From: Myxococcus xanthus
GTDB taxonomy: Bacteria; Myxococcota; Myxococcia; Myxococcales; Myxococcaceae
Direction of reading: 5' to 3'
Assembly (NCBI RefSeq): GCF_900106535.1
Contig: NZ_FNOH01000006.1
Span: 62,001 to 126,000 of the forward strand
Length of the DNA: 64,000 nucleotides
Part shown: positions 53,823 through 62,705 of the stretch, one piece after another
How positions within the stretch are numbered: position 1 is the first letter of the stretch
How the letters are laid out: each line of letters begins with the position of its first letter
Notes under the pieces: generated by a model
What the model saw: the letters and a program-made list of their open reading frames with translations, nothing else
Told to the model about the DNA's origin: nothing
Database searches by the model: none
Position numbers and translations under genes: made by a program

Positions 53823-55382
53823 TTATCGGCCTGGGGCTCGCGCCTGAGCCGCCGCGCCAGTGGGCTTCGTCTGGCCCGAGCGGGAATTACCGCCGCCCGC
53901 GCTCACCCAGCCGCTGGAGGCAGGCTCAGCGGGCGCCGTCATGTCGAAGGCGCGGATGCTCATCCGCTGCGTCCAGTCATTGCTGGCATTCCAGTTCGTC
54001 CAGGCCCCCAGCACCACGCGTCCCCGGTGCAGCGCGGGCGGGGTGATGTACGGCGCCTTTCCCAGCAGCGCGCAGGCGGACAACTCGTTCCCGTCCTGGT
54101 CCAGCTCCCGCAGGAACGAACCGAGCGCGGCTTCCTCACCGGTACAGGCGTGCTCGCCGCACGTCTCGGCCACTGGCCGGTCCACCAGCAGCAGCGAGCC
54201 ACGCTGGGTGAGAAGCGGTGACATCGGCCAGGTGCCCACGGCCCGGTGCCAGCGCACCGCGCCGCTCGAGGGATCCAGCCCATAGAGGAACGTGCCCCCC
54301 GGATGCGTGGTGGTGGGGCAGCCCTCGGTGGTGCACCGCATGTCGGGCAGGACCAGGAGCCGGTCCGCCTGCATCGCCGTGCGGCCGAAGGTCGAACTGG
54401 AGCGGCCCAGCGAGTAATAGAAGGACTCAGCGGAGGCGGTCGCCAGCGTGGCGATTGGCGCTCCCGTGGCCGCATCCACCAGCTCCGCGCGGCCCAGCAT
54501 CAACGTCCCTCCGTCCACGGCCGTGGGCTCGAGCACGCCCGTGCGCTGCGTCCGCCAGCGGAGCTGCCCATCCGCCGCGTACGAGAAGAGCTCCGTCCGC
54601 TGCTCCAGGACATCGGAGGCGCCGCCATAGACGTTGCCCTCCGTATCCACCACCAGCGGCGCATGGACGGGCGGCACGGGCTCCTTCCACGCCACCGCGC
54701 CGGTCTCCGCGTGCACCGCGACGAGCAAGTCCTCGGCGCCCGCGTCTCCAAACATGTCGTGTACCAGCGCAATCAGATAGGGCGGGCTGAGCACGAGCGA
54801 TGCGATGCGAAGCCCATGGTGCGCCTGCGGGTCTTCGTCCTTCACGGCCCCTAGCGACACGCTCCAGCGCTCCTGTCCGGTGGTGCTGTCCCGAGCGGAG
54901 AGCAGGGCCAGCCGGCCTGTGACGAAGAGCTGTCCCCCCGCCACCGTGTGAACGCCCCAGGCTCCCGGGGGCGGAAGGTCGCGCCGGTAGCGCTCGGTCC
55001 CTTCTGACGTGACGGAGACGAGCTGACACGCCAACTGGCTCGGGTCCTTGTCCACCCAATAGCTGCTCTCGCACTCCGTCCAGTAGGTGTGCCCGTCCCC
55101 GTCCATTGCCCCCCGGAAGTCCACTGTGCGGTTCCACGCTGCGTCGTAGCTCCACGCGAGTCGCGCCGTGCCATCCGGTCCGGAGCACGCCGCCGATGTC
55201 GCCGGGGGCGGCACCTGCGGCTCCGGTGTGGGCTCCTGCGGAGCGGGCGTCTCAGCTCCAGGGGTGGGCGTTTGCGTTACATCCGCGGGTGTCTCGACGG
55301 GGGGCGCCGCTCCGTTCTCCACGGACGACGAACAGCCCACCCACAGACACGCGCCCAGCACCATGCTTCGCAGTCCACTCAC
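53823..55382 (-). CDS. PQQ-like beta-propeller lipoprotein
   Basis: The GTG at 55382 has GGAGG five bases upstream and yields VSGLRSMVLGACLWVGC, a lipoprotein signal; 519 residues result. The linker after the Cys is Pro/Thr/Glu-rich (PTPGAETPAPQEPTPEPQVP). The rest holds repeated propeller blades of the PQQ/WD-like type with GxxRWxxxxG rhythms: DSTTGQERWSVSLG, HAETGAVAWKEPVPP, DGQLRWRTQRTG and DPSSGAVRWHRAVG. It is thus like BamB-type or PQQ-repeat proteins. It should face the periplasm from the outer or inner membrane. No enzyme motif is seen. Confidence 0.85.
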   Translation of the reverse strand: MSGLRSMVLGACLWVGCSSSVENGAAPPVETPADVTQTPTPGAETPAPQEPTPEPQVPPPATSAACSGPDGTARLAWSYDAAWNRTVDFRGAMDGDGHTYWTECESSYWVDKDPSQLACQLVSVTSEGTERYRRDLPPPGAWGVHTVAGGQLFVTGRLALLSARDSTTGQERWSVSLGAVKDEDPQAHHGLRIASLVLSPPYLIALVHDMFGDAGAEDLLVAVHAETGAVAWKEPVPPVHAPLVVDTEGNVYGGASDVLEQRTELFSYAADGQLRWRTQRTGVLEPTAVDGGTLMLGRAELVDAATGAPIATLATASAESFYYSLGRSSSTFGRTAMQADRLLVLPDMRCTTEGCPTTTHPGGTFLYGLDPSSGAVRWHRAVGTWPMSPLLTQRGSLLLVDRPVAETCGEHACTGEEAALGSFLRELDQDGNELSACALLGKAPYITPPALHRGRVVLGAWTNWNASNDWTQRMSIRAFDMTAPAEPASSGWVSAGGGNSRSGQTKPTGAAAQARAPGR

Positions 55383-55521
55383 GCCCACCTCCCGATTGCT
55401 GACCACCGCGCGGCTCGTCACCGGGGTGGTCGCGCACAGTGGGGATGGGATTCCCGCTGCGCAACGCACCCGGCCACGGGTGGCGGCCGGGCAGGCAGTC
55501 AGGCGGAATGGGAGTGAAGTC

Positions 55522-56283
55522 TCAGCCCAGCTCGCCACCGTCGATGGCGTACGCCGAGCCGGTGATGCCGCCCGCCGCGTCCGACGCGAGGAACAGGCAC
55601 AGCGCGGCGACTTCCTCCGGCGTGATGATGCGGCCCATGGCGTTCATGGACGCGAGGGCCTCGCGCGCCTGCTCCTCGCTGCGGCCCGTGGAGGCGCTGA
55701 TGGCCGAGGTCGCACCGGCGAACATGTCCGTCTCCACCCAGCCCGGATTCACGATGTTCACCGTGACTTGCTTCTTCGCGTACTCCACCGCGAGCGCGCG
55801 CGTCAGGCCCAGCAGCGCATGCTTCGACGCGCAATACGCGGACGTGTACTTCACGCCCCGCACCGCGGCCATGGAGCCGATGTTGATGACGCGTCCGCCG
55901 CCCGCCTGGGCCATGGCCGGCATCAGCTCGCGGCAGAGGAGGAAAGGCGCCGTCACGTTGACGGCCATGACGCGGGCCAGGTCTTCGGTGCGCGTCTTCG
56001 CCAGGGGCGCGGAGACGGTGATGCCCGCGTTGTTCACGAGTACGCGCGGAGGACCCTCGGCGAGGATTCGCTGGCTCGCGGCAATCAGCGCCGCTTCGTC
56101 GGCCACGTCCACCGCGAGCGGCCGGATGCGCTCGCCGCCTTCCTGCCGGAGCGACTCCAGCGCTTCCGTCGAACGCGCCAGGGCCCACACGTCATGGCCC
56201 GCCTTCGCGAAACCCAGCGCCACCGCGCGGCCAATGCCTCGGCTCGCGCCCGTTACCACCACCGTCTTGGAGGTCGTCGTCAT
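55522..56283 (-). CDS. SDR-family oxidoreductase (FabG-like)
   Basis: The protein has 253 residues. The cofactor motif is TGASRGIG and VLVNNAGITV follows. The catalytic residues are Ser in VINIGSMAAV and the YCASK motif (Tyr, Lys). NPGWVETDMF and ITGSAYAIDGGELG complete the classical SDR ending. It is like 3-oxoacyl-ACP reductases and related alcohol dehydrogenases; substrate unknown, since no fatty acid or polyketide genes are near. No signal peptide. Confidence 0.92.
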   Translation of the reverse strand: MTTTSKTVVVTGASRGIGRAVALGFAKAGHDVWALARSTEALESLRQEGGERIRPLAVDVADEAALIAASQRILAEGPPRVLVNNAGITVSAPLAKTRTEDLARVMAVNVTAPFLLCRELMPAMAQAGGGRVINIGSMAAVRGVKYTSAYCASKHALLGLTRALAVEYAKKQVTVNIVNPGWVETDMFAGATSAISASTGRSEEQAREALASMNAMGRIITPEEVAALCLFLASDAAGGITGSAYAIDGGELG

Positions 56284-56420
56284 GAGACCAGCCTAGCGCC
56301 GGGCCCTCATGCTGGCAGCAGGACGTGCCGAGGCCGCGTGGCGCTGCCGTCACGGGCGGCATCGCCACCCTCCCCACATCCACGAGGGACGGGGAGGGTG
56401 GGAAGACGCCGGTGTCCGAC

Positions 56421-57299
56421 TCAGCCGTTCTGGGCTTCTTCGCTGCTGGCCTTCGGCTCGGTCGGGGCCGCCTCGCCCTCGGACGCAGTCTCAGCCGAAG
56501 CCTCGGACGCAGTCTCCGCCGAAGCCTCGGACCCGCCTTCGGGCTCGTCGGGCAGCTCGGGCGCGGTGCCCGCGGCCTCGGCGGCCTGCTGGGCCTTGAG
56601 CTCCTCGTCGTTCATGAAGCCGACGGGGTTCTCCTTGCGGTTGAGGAAGCGCACCGACTTCTTCGACAGCGCGAACATCTGCTCCGCCGCCGACGAAGGC
56701 ACCAGCGAGTGCTCGATCTGTGCGGGCTCGGGGCGCTCCACCACGCCCAGCTCGCCCTCCTCGAGCTGCTTCGCCTGCGCCGGGCTCAGCTCCAGCCGGC
56801 GCAGCTTGCCCTTGCGGGTCATGAAGTAGAACGCCGTCTCCCCCGCCTCGACGGGGACCTGGGAGCCCAGCACCAGCTCGCGCAGGGCGCGGTCCAGCTC
56901 CACCTGCCGCTTGGACTCGGCGCGCTGGTAGGCCTTGGAGCCCGGCATGGGGGGCAGCTTGGGGATGGCCCGCTCCGCCGCCGCCGCGGCCGGCCGCCCG
57001 TGCTGGGGACCTCCGCCGTGCCGGGGGGCACCTCCGAAGCCGCCGCCAGGACGTCCGCCGCCCTCACGACGGCCGGCGTCACGGCCGCCACTCGGACGGC
57101 CTCCACCCTCGCCTCGGGGCGGGCCGCCTGGTGTCCGGTTGTCATCACGGCGGGGGGGAGGACGGTTGCCGCTTGAACGGCCGCCCTCCTGGAGTCCGGG
57201 CCGCCGGGCTTCCGCCTGGCTGGGCTTCGTCTCCACCTTCTTGGCCTGGTCCTCGGTGACGAGGCCCGCCTTCAATAGCTTGTCGCGCAGGTTCTGCAT
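56421..57299 (-). CDS. DUF2058-family protein with an RGG-rich insert and an acidic repeat tail
   Basis: The protein has 292 residues. The N-terminus MQNLRDKLLKAGLVTEDQAK matches the YaiL/DUF2058 start; the C-terminal core (about 115-240: KQVELDRALRELVLGSQ.. to FALSKKSVRFLNRKENP) matches the rest. Between them is an Arg/Gly/Pro-rich stretch of about 80 residues (GRRSGG- and RGEGGGRPSGG-type units), longer than in E. coli YaiL. The tail after residue 250 is acidic and contains the 8-residue direct repeat SEASAETA twice. RGG-rich segments often bind RNA, so an RNA-linked role is inferred. The gene ends about 130 bases from the convergent-side SDR start. Confidence 0.82.
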   Translation of the reverse strand: MQNLRDKLLKAGLVTEDQAKKVETKPSQAEARRPGLQEGGRSSGNRPPPRRDDNRTPGGPPRGEGGGRPSGGRDAGRREGGGRPGGGFGGAPRHGGGPQHGRPAAAAAERAIPKLPPMPGSKAYQRAESKRQVELDRALRELVLGSQVPVEAGETAFYFMTRKGKLRRLELSPAQAKQLEEGELGVVERPEPAQIEHSLVPSSAAEQMFALSKKSVRFLNRKENPVGFMNDEELKAQQAAEAAGTAPELPDEPEGGSEASAETASEASAETASEGEAAPTEPKASSEEAQNG

Positions 57300-57404
57300 G
57301 AGTTGGGCGTTCTATCCCTTGCACGGCCGCACGCAAGCCACTGCTTGCTGCTCGTGTATGCCCCACGTAACTTGCCGGCCTTGTCGTACCCTCCCGGAGG
57401 AGTC

Positions 57405-58439
57405 GTGAGCCGTCTGAAGAAGTCCGCCTTCACCCTTGCCGTGGCGCTGGCCGCCGTCGGCTGCTCGGACCCGGTCGACAAGGCGGCCAAGGCACGCATC
57501 TTCTCGCCGGAAGACCCGCCCAAGGTGGTTGCGTCCGCGAAGGAAAAGCTGCCCCCCGAGGACGTCGCGGACAACCCCCAGGTGGCGCGCCGCATCCTGG
57601 GCATGGACGCCGCCGAGGTGACCGAGCGTCTGGGCCCCCACCGCTACCAGGCGACGCTGGGGTACGAGTGGACCTCCGAGGCCTCCATCCCCGTGAAGCT
57701 CACCGAGACGCGCACCTTCCGCGCCGGCCCCGGCGGGGTCAGCGGGGATTTCCACGGCGTGCTGGAGAACTCCCGGGACCAGGGCCTGGAGGTGATGCGG
57801 GTGGGTGGGCAGGTGTTCGCCCGCAACCGGTATGGCCCCTTCCGCCAGCGCCTGCGCGACCGAGGCATGGCCGAGCGCACCCGCGCGGAGCTGACCGGCG
57901 CCATCCGCGACTTCGACAGCCTCTTCCAGGGGCGCATCAAGCTGACGCCCGAGGGCACCGTCACCCATGAGGGCCGCACGGCCTGGCGTTACGTGGTGAC
58001 GCTGGCCCCCGCCGCCCAGGCGGACGCGTCCCGGCCCCTGCCGCCCACGCCCCAGGCCAAGAAGGGGGGAGTGGACGAGACGACGGTCCGCCGGGCCAAC
58101 TTCTTCGCCCACCGCCTGCCGCGCTCGCTGGACGGCGAGGTGCTGGTGGATTCCGCCACCTCCGTGGTCCTCAAGGCCCGGCTGGACGGGCGCATGGGCG
58201 TGCCCGGGGACAAGACGCCCGAGGCGGCCGAGCTGCGCCTGACGCTGGAGGCCGCCCTCTCCGAGGTAGGCAAGGACCCACGGCTCCAGCCGCCCGAGGA
58301 TTTCCTCCCGGACGCGGACAAGCCCCAGGGCATCGCCGATGCGCTCGACACCTTCGGTATCCAGCGCAAGAAGCCCTCGGACTCGGATTCGGCCAGCCCG
58401 GAGTCTGCCCCGGAGCCCGAGGACGAAGAGGGCACCTGA
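57405..58439 (+). CDS. Lipoprotein of unknown function
   Basis: GTG 57405 follows GGAGGAG and gives 344 residues with a lipoprotein signal (VSRLKKSAFTLAVALAAVGC). The mature protein has no membrane helix. It contains VGGQVFARNRYGPFRQRLRD and EGRTAWRYVVTLAPAAQADA, which read like an outer-membrane lipoprotein-sorting (LolA/LolB-like or DUF) beta fold, but I cannot place it. The tail is acidic (SDSDSASPESAPEPEDEEG). It diverges from the DUF2058 gene, and the region between them should hold both promoters. Confidence 0.68.
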   Translation: MSRLKKSAFTLAVALAAVGCSDPVDKAAKARIFSPEDPPKVVASAKEKLPPEDVADNPQVARRILGMDAAEVTERLGPHRYQATLGYEWTSEASIPVKLTETRTFRAGPGGVSGDFHGVLENSRDQGLEVMRVGGQVFARNRYGPFRQRLRDRGMAERTRAELTGAIRDFDSLFQGRIKLTPEGTVTHEGRTAWRYVVTLAPAAQADASRPLPPTPQAKKGGVDETTVRRANFFAHRLPRSLDGEVLVDSATSVVLKARLDGRMGVPGDKTPEAAELRLTLEAALSEVGKDPRLQPPEDFLPDADKPQGIADALDTFGIQRKKPSDSDSASPESAPEPEDEEGT

Positions 58440-58563
58440 CGGGGTTCCGGCGCTCTTTCCGGGCGCCGTTGCCTGGTGAACGGCTGGCCGGGACTCCGGG
58501 GTATCCCGGACGGGGGTGGAGGGGGCTGCGCTACATCTCGGCAGCGAGATGTTGGAAGAAAAT

Positions 58564-58591
58564 TTGCGCTGACTCTTGCGTCCTCTAGAAT
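58564..58591 (+). promoter_or_regulatory. Sigma-70-type promoter for the 58665 gene
   Basis: TTGCGC (58564-58569) and TAGAAT (58586-58591) are separated by 16 bases, in a locally AT-rich stretch about 75 bases before the start codon. The spacing leaves room for a short untranslated leader. Confidence 0.45.
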
Positions 58592-58664
58592 CCTCGACGG
58601 TTGCGGCCCGGACGCGTCCGACATGCTCGGATGTTCAGTGGGGCTTCACAGCAAGGGAGCGGCG

Positions 58665-59012
58665 ATGGAGCGCAAGGTCGGAAGTAGCACGGTGACGGCC
58701 AAGGAGGTCAAAGCGGCGCTGGAGAAGGCGCGTACGCTGTCGGCCGAAGAAGAGAAGGTACTGCGCATGCGCCACGGTGCTGGCGCTTCCAGCACCCGTG
58801 CACCGCTGCCCCGTGCCGCCGGTGACAACCAGGAGCTGGGCGACGAGCTGCTCCTCATCGAGATGCAGCTGATGAAGGCGATGCGCGCTCGCGCGGGTGG
58901 CAAGCCCGCGGCCACCGCCAGCAGCAAGCCCGTCGCCGCCACGCGCGCGCGGGATGCCGCCGCCAATCCCACCAAGGACAAGATTGTCCGGGCGCTCCGC
59001 AAGAAGAAGTAG
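58665..59012 (+). CDS. Small basic protein with a sigma-region-4.1-like segment
   Basis: The protein has 115 residues; the ATG follows AAGGGAG at a good distance. Residues 25-40 (LSAEEEKVLRMRHGAG) resemble the start of sigma-70 region 4.1 (LTPREAKVLRMRFGI in E. coli RpoD), but no helix-turn-helix follows. The middle has a helix (ELGDELLLIEMQLMKAMRAR) and the end is Ala/Lys/Arg-rich (SKPVAATRARDAAANPTKDK then IVRALRKKK). It is strongly basic and small, so it could bind nucleic acid or RNA polymerase. No signal peptide. I do not recognise a named family. Confidence 0.6.
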   Translation: MERKVGSSTVTAKEVKAALEKARTLSAEEEKVLRMRHGAGASSTRAPLPRAAGDNQELGDELLLIEMQLMKAMRARAGGKPAATASSKPVAATRARDAAANPTKDKIVRALRKKK

Positions 59013-59030
59013 TCGTCTTGCGGGTGTCCC

Positions 59031-60551
59031 CTACCGGTTGAGGATGGCCACGAGGCGCTCCCCGGCCTCGGGCAACGCCAACGGCGTGCCTGACGTCTCC
59101 GTGGCCAATCCTTCCGCATCGTCAGTGCCCCCACGCGCGTACAGCCCCTTCAACCAGGCGGCGGCCGCGGGGTTCCTCCAATAGTCCTCGTTGAACTGCT
59201 CCGTGATGCGCGCGGTGAGCTGGGTCTCCAGGGCCCAGGACCGCAGGTAGTGCGCCACGTACAGTTGCGGGTCCACGTCGTGGAGGAAGAAACCAGGGTG
59301 TGGCTCGACGAAGAGCGCATGGCGCTGCCCGTCGGCGTATTCGTCCGCGCGTTCCGTGGAGGCGCCCCGCTGCGTGAGGGACAGCTCGTAGGTCAGCTTG
59401 GCCGCGTGACGCCGCAGCAGCGCAAGGGCCTGGAAGGCGGCCAGTCGCACCGTGTCCCGCGCGGCCACGGTGGGCAGTCCCAGGTAGCGCTTGAGCCACT
59501 CGGGGGACAGGAGCAGCCGTTCGAAGACGGCGGCGTGGGCCTCCGTCACGGACGCGTCGCCCAGCCGGCGCAGCTCCATGGGCAGCGTGTCGGAGACGTG
59601 GGCGCGGTGCTGCGCGTGGCCCATCTCATGTAGCAGGCTGGCCAGCCCGTCGATGCCGCCTCGCGGCTGGAGCACCAGGCGGATGTCGTCTGGCACGCGC
59701 ACCACGGCGACGAAGGGGCGCGGTGACTTGCCAGGCCGGGCCTCGTCGTCGATGCGGATGCGGCCTCCGGCGTTGGGCGTCAGGCCCCACTCGCCCAGCC
59801 AGCGCACCACGGCGGGGAAGGCGTCCTCGCGCCGGAAGAGGCCGCCCATCCACGGTGCTTGAAGCGCGGCCTGCAGGTCATGCCTGCGGGCCTCTCCGCC
59901 GGGCAGTGGACGCAGCAGTGGGTCCACCTTCTTGAGGACGTAGGCGAGCACGTCGCGGTAGGCGTCCTCCGTGCGCGCGAGCATCGTCGCGGCGGACTCG
60001 GCCAGTTTGGCGAAGTCGATGCCGGTGACGTCCTGGCGCAGGGCGGGGTAGTTCTTCGCGCCCAACTGCTCCGCGGTGTGCAGGGCCGCATCGCGCCGGT
60101 CACCGTAACGGGTGCGGTTCTGCCAGAGGAACTCGCCGGTGGCGCGCTCCAGCAGGGCGCGGCGGCCCCGGGCGGACTCGTGGGGAATGCGGCCCAGCGC
60201 CTCGCCGAAGGAGTAGGTCTGGTCGTCCACCATCAGCCGGGCCTGGGCCTCCAGCGAGGCAATGGCCTCCACGTGACGGGCGGCGAGCGCGTCCTCGACG
60301 TGCGAGGCCACCAGCTCACGCACCAGTCGGATGCGGCGGACGGTGAGGGGCTCGTTCTTCGATTGGGCCTTGGCGAGCGCCTCGTTGGCGGCGGCGAAGG
60401 TGTCCGGAGACGACAGCTCGGGGAAGGCGGCGTGGAGCTGGCTGGGGGAAACATCCAGCGCGAGCCCGGCGCCTTGCCGGTAGTTCAGCGTGGCGAGCTC
60501 GGCGAGGAAGTCGTCCAGCCGCGTACGGACGGAGTGCAGGGGACGGTCCAT
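59031..60551 (-). CDS. M3-like zinc metallopeptidase, second copy
   Basis: The protein has 506 residues from ATG 60551, with no signal peptide. The zinc motif HEMGH is at 308-312 (SLLHEMGHAQHRAHV), with a downstream Glu in ASVTEAHAAVFERLL. The fold is helical throughout. It is shorter and more divergent than the lipoprotein oligopeptidase at 11355-13412. It is likely cytoplasmic and cleaves peptides; the exact M3 subfamily is not clear. It diverges from the pseudouridine synthase gene by about 170 bases. Confidence 0.8.
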   Translation of the reverse strand: MDRPLHSVRTRLDDFLAELATLNYRQGAGLALDVSPSQLHAAFPELSSPDTFAAANEALAKAQSKNEPLTVRRIRLVRELVASHVEDALAARHVEAIASLEAQARLMVDDQTYSFGEALGRIPHESARGRRALLERATGEFLWQNRTRYGDRRDAALHTAEQLGAKNYPALRQDVTGIDFAKLAESAATMLARTEDAYRDVLAYVLKKVDPLLRPLPGGEARRHDLQAALQAPWMGGLFRREDAFPAVVRWLGEWGLTPNAGGRIRIDDEARPGKSPRPFVAVVRVPDDIRLVLQPRGGIDGLASLLHEMGHAQHRAHVSDTLPMELRRLGDASVTEAHAAVFERLLLSPEWLKRYLGLPTVAARDTVRLAAFQALALLRRHAAKLTYELSLTQRGASTERADEYADGQRHALFVEPHPGFFLHDVDPQLYVAHYLRSWALETQLTARITEQFNEDYWRNPAAAAWLKGLYARGGTDDAEGLATETSGTPLALPEAGERLVAILNR

Positions 60552-60724
60552 GGGGGCGCGGAAGGTAACAGGAAGCGGGCGGCGCGGAAGGGCGATGCGC
60601 GCGTAGAGTGCCGCCGCATGACATCTGCGGTGGACAGAGGGAGGGGGGGCGGCGTGCCGGAGCACGTGGCGCATGGCGCGGGCTCGTACGCTGAGGCTGT
60701 CCGCCCGGTGGGCGAGGTGGCGGC

Positions 60725-61657
60725 ATGAAGCGCCGGACGTTCCGAGTGGAAGGGGCGTTGGTGGGGAAGGCCGTGGCCCGTGCGGTCGCGGATGAGTTGG
60801 GACTGCCCGAGCCCGGGGCACGGGGGCTGGTGGAGGTGGGCGCCGTCTACGTGGCGGGCAAGCGGAGCCGGGATGCGAATGCGCGGCTGACAGCCGGGCA
60901 GGTGGTGACGGTGGTGCTGGAGGAGGGCGGGCAGAGCCCCCTGTCCGAGGCGCCCCCCGCGCCCGAGCTGCGCGTGTTGTACGAGGACGCGGACGTCATC
61001 GCGGTAGACAAGCCGGCTGGCGTGTCCGCGCAGCCCACCGAGGGGCGCGTGGGGGACAGCCTGGTGGACCTGGTGGGGGCGAAGCTGGGACGCCCCGCGG
61101 GGCTGGTGCACCGCCTGGACCGGGAGACGTCCGGCGTGACGGTGTTCGGGAAGACGGCGGAGGCCACGTCGGCGCTGGCGGCCGAGTTCCGGGAGGGACG
61201 GGCGCGAAAGCGCTACGTCGCGGCCACCGGGCCGGGTTTGCCCCCGTCGGGCACGGTGGACCTGCCATTGTCCAAGGACCCGTCGCGCCCTGGCCGCTGG
61301 CGGGCGACCCGGGCGGCCAATGGTGTACCCGCGCTGACGGACTTCCACACGCTGTCATCGGGGCCGGCGTTCTGTGTCGTCGAGCTGCTGCCGCACACGG
61401 GCCGCACGCATCAGCTCCGCGCGCACCTGACGGCGCTGGGCGCTCCGATTCTGGGGGATGCGCGTTACGGCGGCGCGGCCCGGGCGGAAGGCGTGGAGGC
61501 ACCGCGGTGCTTGCTGCATGCCCAGGCCCTGGAGCTGGGACATCCGCGCACGGGCAAGCTGCTGCGCATCGAGGCGCCGGTGCCGGAGGACCTGATGCGG
61601 TTCTTCCTGGCCGCTGGCGTGCCGGCGCCCTCGGGGGCCATTCGCGGCGCCGAGTGA
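60725..61657 (+). CDS. RluA-family pseudouridine synthase
   Basis: The protein has 310 residues. An S4-like RNA-binding region covers about residues 5-70 (GLVEVGAVYVAGKRSRDANA). The catalytic Asp is in the motif HRLDRETSG, preceded by KPAGVSAQPTEG and followed by ARKRYVAATGPGLP. The later LPHTGRTHQLRAHL completes the RluA/RluD pattern. It isomerises uridine in rRNA or tRNA; the exact site cannot be told from sequence. It is cytoplasmic and the ribosome site is weak. Confidence 0.93.
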   Translation: MKRRTFRVEGALVGKAVARAVADELGLPEPGARGLVEVGAVYVAGKRSRDANARLTAGQVVTVVLEEGGQSPLSEAPPAPELRVLYEDADVIAVDKPAGVSAQPTEGRVGDSLVDLVGAKLGRPAGLVHRLDRETSGVTVFGKTAEATSALAAEFREGRARKRYVAATGPGLPPSGTVDLPLSKDPSRPGRWRATRAANGVPALTDFHTLSSGPAFCVVELLPHTGRTHQLRAHLTALGAPILGDARYGGAARAEGVEAPRCLLHAQALELGHPRTGKLLRIEAPVPEDLMRFFLAAGVPAPSGAIRGAE

Positions 61658-61661
61658 GTCC

Positions 61662-62681
61662 TCACGCCGCGCAGGTGAAGTCGCGACCCTCCACCCAGCC
61701 CCGTCCGATGAGGTCCTCGCGAATCTCCGCGCGGGCCCAGCGGACGCCCACGCACACCAACAGGTGTCCATCCCCGGGGGCGCCGAGCTCCTGGGGAGAG
61801 ATGACCGGGATGCCATGGATGCGCGTGCCCACCTTGCGAGGGTGGACCTCCACGTAGCGCCGCACGCGGACGCCTTCCTGGTGGAGGAAGTACGTCAGCG
61901 TCTTGCCGCTCGGGCCCGCGCCCCACACCGTGCAGGGGCGCCCGTCCGCCAGGGGGCCACGGCCTCGCGTCAGGTAGCGCGCCTTCGTCCACATGAAGCG
62001 CTTGACGGCATAGCGCGGGTCCGTTCGCGTCATCCGCCCGTCGCTGTCGCGCCAGCGAAGCAATACCTCGGGCAGGTTGCGCAGCCCGAAGCCCCGGTCC
62101 AGCAGCTCCAGCCACAGCGCGTAGTCCTCCGGGAAGTCGCCGTCCCGCCAGCCTCCCGCGGCCACCAGGGCGTCCCGGCGCAGGCAGACGGAAGGGTGGC
62201 ACAGGGGGCTTTCGATGAAGCGCTCCCGGTCGAGTCGCTCTGCGGAGGTGAGCCCGCTGAGCCACATGGCATAGGCCTGGAGCGAGGGGCTCACGGGTTT
62301 GTCATCCCGGAACAGCTCCACGGCCGTGCCCACGCCGGCCAACCCGGGTTCCGCCTCCAGGGCGGTGAGGCTTGCCTCCAGGCGTTTGGGAAGGGCCTCG
62401 TCATCCGCGTCCATCCGGGCCACGTAGGGGGAGGTGGCTTCACGCAGCGCCAGGTTCAGCGCCGCCACCAGGCCTTGGCCCCGGCCGTCAAGGACTTCCA
62501 CTCGCGAGTCGCTCGCCGCCAGGTCGGTCAGCACTTCACGCGTACCGTCCGTGGAGCCGTCGTCCACCGCGAACACGCGGAGGTCGCGGACGGTGCCCGT
62601 CAAGAGGCTGCGGACGGCGCGGGCCACAGTGGCTTCGGCGTTTCGCGCGGGGAGGAGGACACTAACAGCCGGAACGGGCAT
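61662..62681 (-). CDS. Family 2 glycosyltransferase with a C-terminal Rossmann-like domain
   Basis: ATG 62681 gives 339 residues. The GT-A domain has AVSVLLPARNAEATVARAVR, FAVDDGSTDG and the metal-binding RMDADDEALP (D91, D93), with ESPLCHPSVCLRRDALVAAG and EDYALWLELLD as the later acceptor motifs. From about residue 250 a new domain starts with CTVWGAGPSGKTLTYFLHQE, a GxGxxG dinucleotide- or nucleotide-sugar-type loop. It ends with HGIPVISPQELGAPG and a VCVGVR strand, as in PglD/NeuD-like or CoA-binding-like folds. The double domain suggests a sugar-modifying step coupled with transfer; this is inference. The start lies 24 bases from the divergent gene. Confidence 0.85.
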   Translation of the reverse strand: MPVPAVSVLLPARNAEATVARAVRSLLTGTVRDLRVFAVDDGSTDGTREVLTDLAASDSRVEVLDGRGQGLVAALNLALREATSPYVARMDADDEALPKRLEASLTALEAEPGLAGVGTAVELFRDDKPVSPSLQAYAMWLSGLTSAERLDRERFIESPLCHPSVCLRRDALVAAGGWRDGDFPEDYALWLELLDRGFGLRNLPEVLLRWRDSDGRMTRTDPRYAVKRFMWTKARYLTRGRGPLADGRPCTVWGAGPSGKTLTYFLHQEGVRVRRYVEVHPRKVGTRIHGIPVISPQELGAPGDGHLLVCVGVRWARAEIREDLIGRGWVEGRDFTCAA

Positions 62682-62705
62682 CGTTGTGTGTAGACTGCTG
62701 CACCC

